Shown piece after piece: positions 6,701-9,663 of a DNA stretch of 9,663 nt. Positions within the stretch are counted from its first letter, which is position 1. Each line of letters starts with the position of its first letter. The translations under genes and the position numbers were made by a program. The DNA comes from Burkholderiaceae bacterium (GTDB taxonomy: Bacteria > Pseudomonadota > Gammaproteobacteria > Burkholderiales > Burkholderiaceae), in contig CANBSM010000039.1 of NCBI GenBank assembly GCA_947372155.1, positions 1 to 9,663 of the forward strand, given 5' to 3'. A model generated the notes under the pieces. It did no database searches, was not told where the DNA came from, and saw only the letters and a program-made list of their open reading frames with translations.

Positions 6701-6733
6701 ATAAAGCCGAGCAAGTACTCGGCTTTATTTTTT
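6701..6733. terminator. Bidirectional intrinsic terminator between converging genes
   Basis: ATAAAGCCGAG (6701-6711) and CTCGGCTTTAT (6718-6728) form a perfect 11-bp stem with a 6-nt loop. On the plus strand six T follow (6728-6733), which ends the moaA operon. Read from the minus strand the stem is followed by TTTATTG, so it can also stop the dehydrogenase transcript. A smaller hairpin GAGG/CCTC (6683-6695) lies just before it. Confidence 0.92.
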
Positions 6734-6738
6734 ACTTA

Positions 6739-7752
6739 CTAAGCTTTATAGACTTCTGCATTAATCAGGCTAGGTGGCTTTTTACCATCTAGTGCTGCAC
6801 ATAAATTATCAATTGCTAAATCAACCATCGCTCTACGAGTTTTTTCTGTGGCGCTTGCAATGTGTGGAGCCAGCACAACGTTGCTCAATTTCAATAATTC
6901 AGGATGGACTTTGGGTTCACCTTCAAACACATCTAAACCAGCCGCAAAGATTCTTTTCTCCTTGAGCGCTAGAGCTAGAGCAGCATCATCTACAATCCCC
7001 CCGCGGGCAATGTTTATGAGGGTTGCCGTTGGTTTCATGAGGGCAATTTCTTTAGCGCCAATCGTATGATGGCTCTGGGCACTATATGGCAGTACAAGCA
7101 CTACATGATCTGCCGTGCGAAGTAATTCTTCTTTAGAAACGTACTTAGCTCCACAGGCTTTTTCATCAGCTTCTGATAGGCGACTACGATTGTGATAAAT
7201 CACATTCATATTAAAACCCAAAGCACGTTTAGCAATGCCCTGGCCAATACGACCCATGCCAATAATACCTACGGTACTGTGATGCAAATCCATACCCAGA
7301 GGGTTATTCACAATAGACCACTTATCCCATTGACCTGCTCGTACCCAATGTTCGGATTCAGTAATACGTCTTGCTGTTGCCATGAGTAATGCAAAGCCAA
7401 AGTCTGCCGTTGTATCCGTTAAAACATCTGGCGTATTCGTTGCCATCACGCCAGCAGCAGTGATTGCAGGCACATCAAAGTTGTTGTATCCCACAGAAAT
7501 ATTGGCCACCACCTTCAAATCTTTAGCGTGAGCCAGGGCATTGGCATCAATTCTTTCGCTGCCCGCAACCAAAGCCCCTACAACACCAGAGAGTTCTATT
7601 TGCAGCTCTTCGGGACTAAAAATCCGATCCTCTTGATTGGCTCGAACCTCAAAGGATTCCTCCAGTTTGGCTAAAGCCTCTGGGAAAATGGCTCTTGCCA
7701 CCAAAATTTTGGGTTTTTGCTGATTTGCTGGGTTATTGGACTGTGTATTCAT
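6739..7752 (-). CDS. D-isomer-specific 2-hydroxyacid dehydrogenase (glyoxylate/hydroxypyruvate reductase-like)
   Basis: The 337-residue NAD(P)-dependent oxidoreductase has the family layout: a split catalytic domain (about 14-112 and 295-337) around a Rossmann domain. Substrate-loop residues NISVGYNNFD lie at 84-93, and the cofactor motif GMGRIG (165-170) sits inside VGIIGMGRIGQG. The catalytic triad is R250 (NIARGG), E279 (DVFEGEP) and H297 (APHIAS). The residues after the second strand read HNRS (187-190). A basic residue there usually favours NADPH, as in the GhrB/hydroxypyruvate reductase group, so reduction of glyoxylate or hydroxypyruvate is the likeliest activity. Gluconate 2-dehydrogenase or another 2-ketoacid reductase remains possible, so I give no symbol. 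The gene is alone on its strand, converging on the moa operon and divergent from fdxA. The ATG at 7752 is followed by a variable 13-residue N-terminus and lacks a clear Shine-Dalgarno sequence. Confidence 0.94.
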   Translation of the reverse strand: MNTQSNNPANQQKPKILVARAIFPEALAKLEESFEVRANQEDRIFSPEELQIELSGVVGALVAGSERIDANALAHAKDLKVVANISVGYNNFDVPAITAAGVMATNTPDVLTDTTADFGFALLMATARRITESEHWVRAGQWDKWSIVNNPLGMDLHHSTVGIIGMGRIGQGIAKRALGFNMNVIYHNRSRLSEADEKACGAKYVSKEELLRTADHVVLVLPYSAQSHHTIGAKEIALMKPTATLINIARGGIVDDAALALALKEKRIFAAGLDVFEGEPKVHPELLKLSNVVLAPHIASATEKTRRAMVDLAIDNLCAALDGKKPPSLINAEVYKA

Positions 7753-7871
7753 ATGGGGAACTTTACAACAAGTAAATTGACCCTTTTGCCTGAAAAATAG
7801 GCTATTTCGGCTAAAATTGATGCTTTATAACTTAGCACCCGGCTTTTTGGGGCTCTTGAAACAAAACCACC
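7753..7871. promoter_or_regulatory. Divergent promoter region, dehydrogenase / fdxA
   Basis: This 119-bp gap must hold promoters for both directions. On the plus strand TATAAC (7826-7831) is a good -10 but has no convincing -35 at 16-18 bp. TTGACC (7777-7782) is a good -35 but has no convincing -10 at normal spacing. The predicted fdxA start from TATAAC is near 7838. An inverted repeat follows, AGC-A-CCC (7834-7840) with GGGGCT (7849-7854). I cannot assign a minus-strand promoter with confidence. Confidence 0.4.
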
Positions 7872-8195
7872 ATGACTTACGTTGTTACCGAAGCTTGTAT
7901 CCGTTGCAAATACACTGACTGTGTTGATGTTTGTCCAGTTGACTGCTTTCGCGAAGGTCCGAATTTTTTAGTGATCGATCCAGATGAGTGCATCGATTGC
8001 GCTGTTTGCGTTCCAGAGTGCCCAGTAAATGCCATTTATGCTGAAGACGATGTGCCTGGTGATCAACAAGCATTTATCAAATTAAATGCTGATCTCTCCC
8101 CTTCATGGACTTCGATTACCAAATCAAAAGCAGCCCTGCCAGATGCTGAGGAATGGAAAGACGTTAAGAGCAAACTGGATCAGCTAGTAAAGTAA
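7872..8195 (+). CDS. fdxA: Seven-iron ferredoxin FdxA ([3Fe-4S][4Fe-4S])
   Basis: The 107-residue soluble electron carrier closely resembles Azotobacter ferredoxin I in sequence and length. Cysteines follow the seven-iron pattern. By analogy with FdI, C9, C17 and C50 bind the 3Fe-4S cluster, and C21, C40, C43 and C46 bind the 4Fe-4S cluster. C25 matches the conserved free cysteine beside the 4Fe cluster. C12, in CIRCKYTDC, occupies the same place as the extra cysteine in FdI. The long C-terminal extension after residue 58, ending in an Asp/Glu/Lys-rich helix ([16 protein letters not shown]), is typical of this subfamily and absent from small clostridial ferredoxins. No Shine-Dalgarno sequence is evident before the ATG, but the protein starts [10 protein letters not shown], exactly where FdI begins. 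The reductase gene 20 nt downstream is a likely partner that reduces or oxidises it with NADP(H). Confidence 0.97.
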   Translation: MTYVVTEACIRCKYTDCVDVCPVDCFREGPNFLVIDPDECIDCAVCVPECPVNAIYAEDDVPGDQQAFIKLNADLSPSWTSITKSKAALPDAEEWKDVKSKLDQLVK

Positions 8196-8215
8196 TTTTC
8201 TAGCCAAAGTCATTC

Positions 8216-9262
8216 GTGTCGCACTCACCCATAGAATCCGATGCCGTCATCATTGGCGCCGGTCCTGTGGGTCTCTTTCAGGTTTTTGAATTAGGCCTCC
8301 TAGAAATTAAAGCGCATGTGATTGATTCGCTGCCACAGGTTGGCGGCCAATGTATTGAGCTTTATCCAGATAAACCTATCTACGATATCCCCGCCATTCC
8401 GGTTTGCACTGGACGCGAACTTACCAATAACTTACTCAAACAAATTGAACCATTTGGCGCTCAATTTCATTTAGGTCAAGAGGTTACTAAGCTCGAGCCC
8501 CAAGCTGATGGCCGCTTTCTGATAAGTACCTCGCAAGATAATCACTTTCTGAGCAAAACCGTTTTTATCGCAGGGGGTGTTGGCGCCTTCCAGCCCCGCA
8601 CTATCAATCTTGAAGGTATTGAGGATTACGTTAATAAACAAGTCTTCTATCACGTAAAAAATCCTGAGCAATTTGCGGGAAAAAGAATTGTGATTTGCGG
8701 GGGTGGTGATGCAGCCCTAGATTGGGCAATTCATTTTTCTGAAATTGCAGCAAGTGTTACCTTGATTCATCGTCGTGACGACTTCAAAGCTGCGCCAAAA
8801 TCGATTGCGAAGATGCGCGAACTTTGTACTAGCAATCGGATGCAATTGTTAATTGGACAAGTAACGGGATATGAAGCGCAACACGATCGACTTGCAAATA
8901 TTACATTTACCAATATCGATGGTGAAGCAAAGCAGATTCCATTGGATGATCTTTTGGTGTTTTATGGACTCTCACCTAAATTAGGTCCAATTGCCCAATG
9001 GGGTCTGAATATCGATCGCAAACAAATTTGTGTTGATACCGGAAAATTTCAAACTAGCATCCCGGGAATTTATGCAGTTGGTGATATCAACGTTTACCCA
9101 GGCAAGAAAAAGCTCATCCTATCCGGCTTTCATGAGGCAGCCCTTGCCGCCTTTGCTGCCGCTGAGTATCTAAATCCCGAAAAACAGATTCAACTTCAAT
9201 ACACAACCACTTCCCCTAAGCTTCACAAGGCACTAGGAGTGAAGTCGCCCACATTCGAGTAA
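8216..9262 (+). CDS. Ferredoxin-NADP+ reductase, thioredoxin-reductase-like (type 2) flavoprotein
   Basis: The 348-residue enzyme exchanges electrons between ferredoxin and NADP(H) through FAD. The FAD-binding GAGPVG lies at 14-19, followed by VDSL-type and GGQC segments, and [13 protein letters not shown], which is characteristic of type 2 reductases such as Bacillus YumC. The NADPH-binding Rossmann motif GGGDAALDW begins at 162, with HRRDDF further on. The second FAD motif, [22 protein letters not shown], lies near the C-terminus. It lacks the redox CxxC of true thioredoxin reductases, as expected for this family. Translation begins at GTG: the frame is closed by TAG at 8201-8203 and there is no ATG before the FAD motif, so GTG at 8216 is the only reasonable start. 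There is no Shine-Dalgarno sequence. It probably shares a transcript with fdxA, 20 nt upstream. Confidence 0.94.
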   Translation: MSHSPIESDAVIIGAGPVGLFQVFELGLLEIKAHVIDSLPQVGGQCIELYPDKPIYDIPAIPVCTGRELTNNLLKQIEPFGAQFHLGQEVTKLEPQADGRFLISTSQDNHFLSKTVFIAGGVGAFQPRTINLEGIEDYVNKQVFYHVKNPEQFAGKRIVICGGGDAALDWAIHFSEIAASVTLIHRRDDFKAAPKSIAKMRELCTSNRMQLLIGQVTGYEAQHDRLANITFTNIDGEAKQIPLDDLLVFYGLSPKLGPIAQWGLNIDRKQICVDTGKFQTSIPGIYAVGDINVYPGKKKLILSGFHEAALAAFAAAEYLNPEKQIQLQYTTTSPKLHKALGVKSPTFE

Positions 9263-9307
9263 GCTATCCTTAATGCGTTCACCTATAACCACTTTTAGCC
9301 AATAAAT

Positions 9308-9663
9308 ATGCGTCAATATCACGATCTCATGAAGCAAGTCCTCGCCAAGGGGGTTCAGAAGTCCGATAGGACTGGAACCGGTACGGTCTCTGTATTTGGA
9401 CACCAAATGCGCTTTAACCTCGCCGACGGCTTTCCGATGGTGACAACCAAAAAGCTTCACCTCAAGTCAATTATTTATGAATTGCTTTGGTTCCTCAAAG
9501 GCAGCACAAACAATAATTGGCTTAAGGAGCGCGGCGTATCCATTTGGAATGAATGGGCAGCGCCAGATGGCGATTTAGGTCCCATCTATGGCTATCAGTG
9601 GCGTTCATGGCCAGCACCCAATGGTCAACACATTGATCAAATCTCAGAAGTAGTCGAGACCAT
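9308..9663 (+). CDS. thyA: Thymidylate synthase ThyA, N-terminal part (runs off window)
   Basis: The first 118 codons of a folate-dependent thymidylate synthase are present; the gene continues beyond the window. The enzyme methylates dUMP to dTMP using methylenetetrahydrofolate. Residue numbers match E. coli ThyA: R21 in DRTGTGT (dUMP phosphate), the TTKK loop at 46-49, E58 in YELLWFL, W80 and W83 in SIWNEWA, and Y94 in GPIYGYQW. The catalytic cysteine (near 146) lies outside the window and cannot be verified. The start MRQYHDLM fits the family, which usually starts MKQYLDLM. It is 45 nt after the reductase gene, with no Shine-Dalgarno sequence. A TATAAC at 9284-9289 may be a -10, but it has no matching -35, so whether thyA has its own promoter or is read through from fdxA is open. 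Confidence 0.97.
   Translation, partial: MRQYHDLMKQVLAKGVQKSDRTGTGTVSVFGHQMRFNLADGFPMVTTKKLHLKSIIYELLWFLKGSTNNNWLKERGVSIWNEWAAPDGDLGPIYGYQWRSWPAPNGQHIDQISEVVET

Noticed and set aside
5047..8230. MoeA and the ferredoxin reductase both beginning MSHSP, as a shared signal
   Set aside because: Only five residues agree, the DNA differs, one begins with ATG and the other with GTG, and both proteins are cytoplasmic without targeting peptides.
8216..9262. True thioredoxin reductase (trxB)
   Set aside because: The redox-active CxxC of TrxB is absent from the NADPH domain, and the PIYDIPA segment and ferredoxin neighbour indicate a ferredoxin-NADP reductase.
1..9663. Mobile element, CRISPR, defence island or horizontally acquired block
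   Set aside because: No transposase, integrase, direct-repeat array or terminal repeat is visible, and all genes are core housekeeping genes with similar codon use.

Overview
The window reads as a piece of ordinary core chromosome from a betaproteobacterium. It looks like a free-living Burkholderiaceae member with moderate GC, and Polynucleobacter is my best guess. The grounds are the protein sequences (the RNase E C-terminal region, the long MoaA N-terminus, an Azotobacter FdI-type seven-iron ferredoxin next to a type 2 ferredoxin-NADP reductase) and the codon use. The genus is an inference from recognition and has not been tested by search. I see no insertion sequence, phage gene, CRISPR array, tRNA or rRNA.

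Layout, left to right. Positions 1-148 (minus strand) hold the first 49 codons of rluC, a 23S rRNA pseudouridine synthase. It is divergent from rne (612-3224, plus strand), which encodes RNase E, the main mRNA-decay and rRNA-processing endonuclease. Between them lie 463 bases without a protein gene. This gap contains a TATAAT -10 element and, inferred from it, an rne leader of about 375 nt packed with inverted repeats. A strong hairpin follows rne and directly abuts a promoter for the next transcription unit.

Positions 3318-6669 (plus strand) form a tight operon, moaA-mobA-moeA plus a small two-helix membrane protein. The first three genes cover early, guanylylation and insertion steps of molybdenum cofactor synthesis. 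MoaA makes cyclic pyranopterin precursor from GTP, MoeA inserts molybdate, and MobA adds GMP to give the guanine dinucleotide form. The genes overlap by 1 and 4 nt, and the last one follows after 12 nt. The moaA promoter places the predicted transcription start on or next to the ATG, so the mRNA may be leaderless. A strong bidirectional terminator (6701-6733) separates this operon from a convergent D-2-hydroxyacid dehydrogenase (6739-7752, minus strand).

Divergent from the dehydrogenase run fdxA (ferredoxin), a ferredoxin-NADP reductase of the thioredoxin-reductase-like type with a GTG start, and thyA (thymidylate synthase), which is cut by the window edge. The ferredoxin and its reductase are 20 nt apart and are probably redox partners.

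No new multi-gene system is visible. The part most worth a second look is the rne leader: a hairpin at the inferred 5' end, competing pairings, a perfect Shine-Dalgarno sequence with no usable start and sealed in a hairpin, short upstream ORFs, and a small hairpin masking the real rne ribosome binding site. All RNA structures were found by eye from complementarity and have not been folded computationally.
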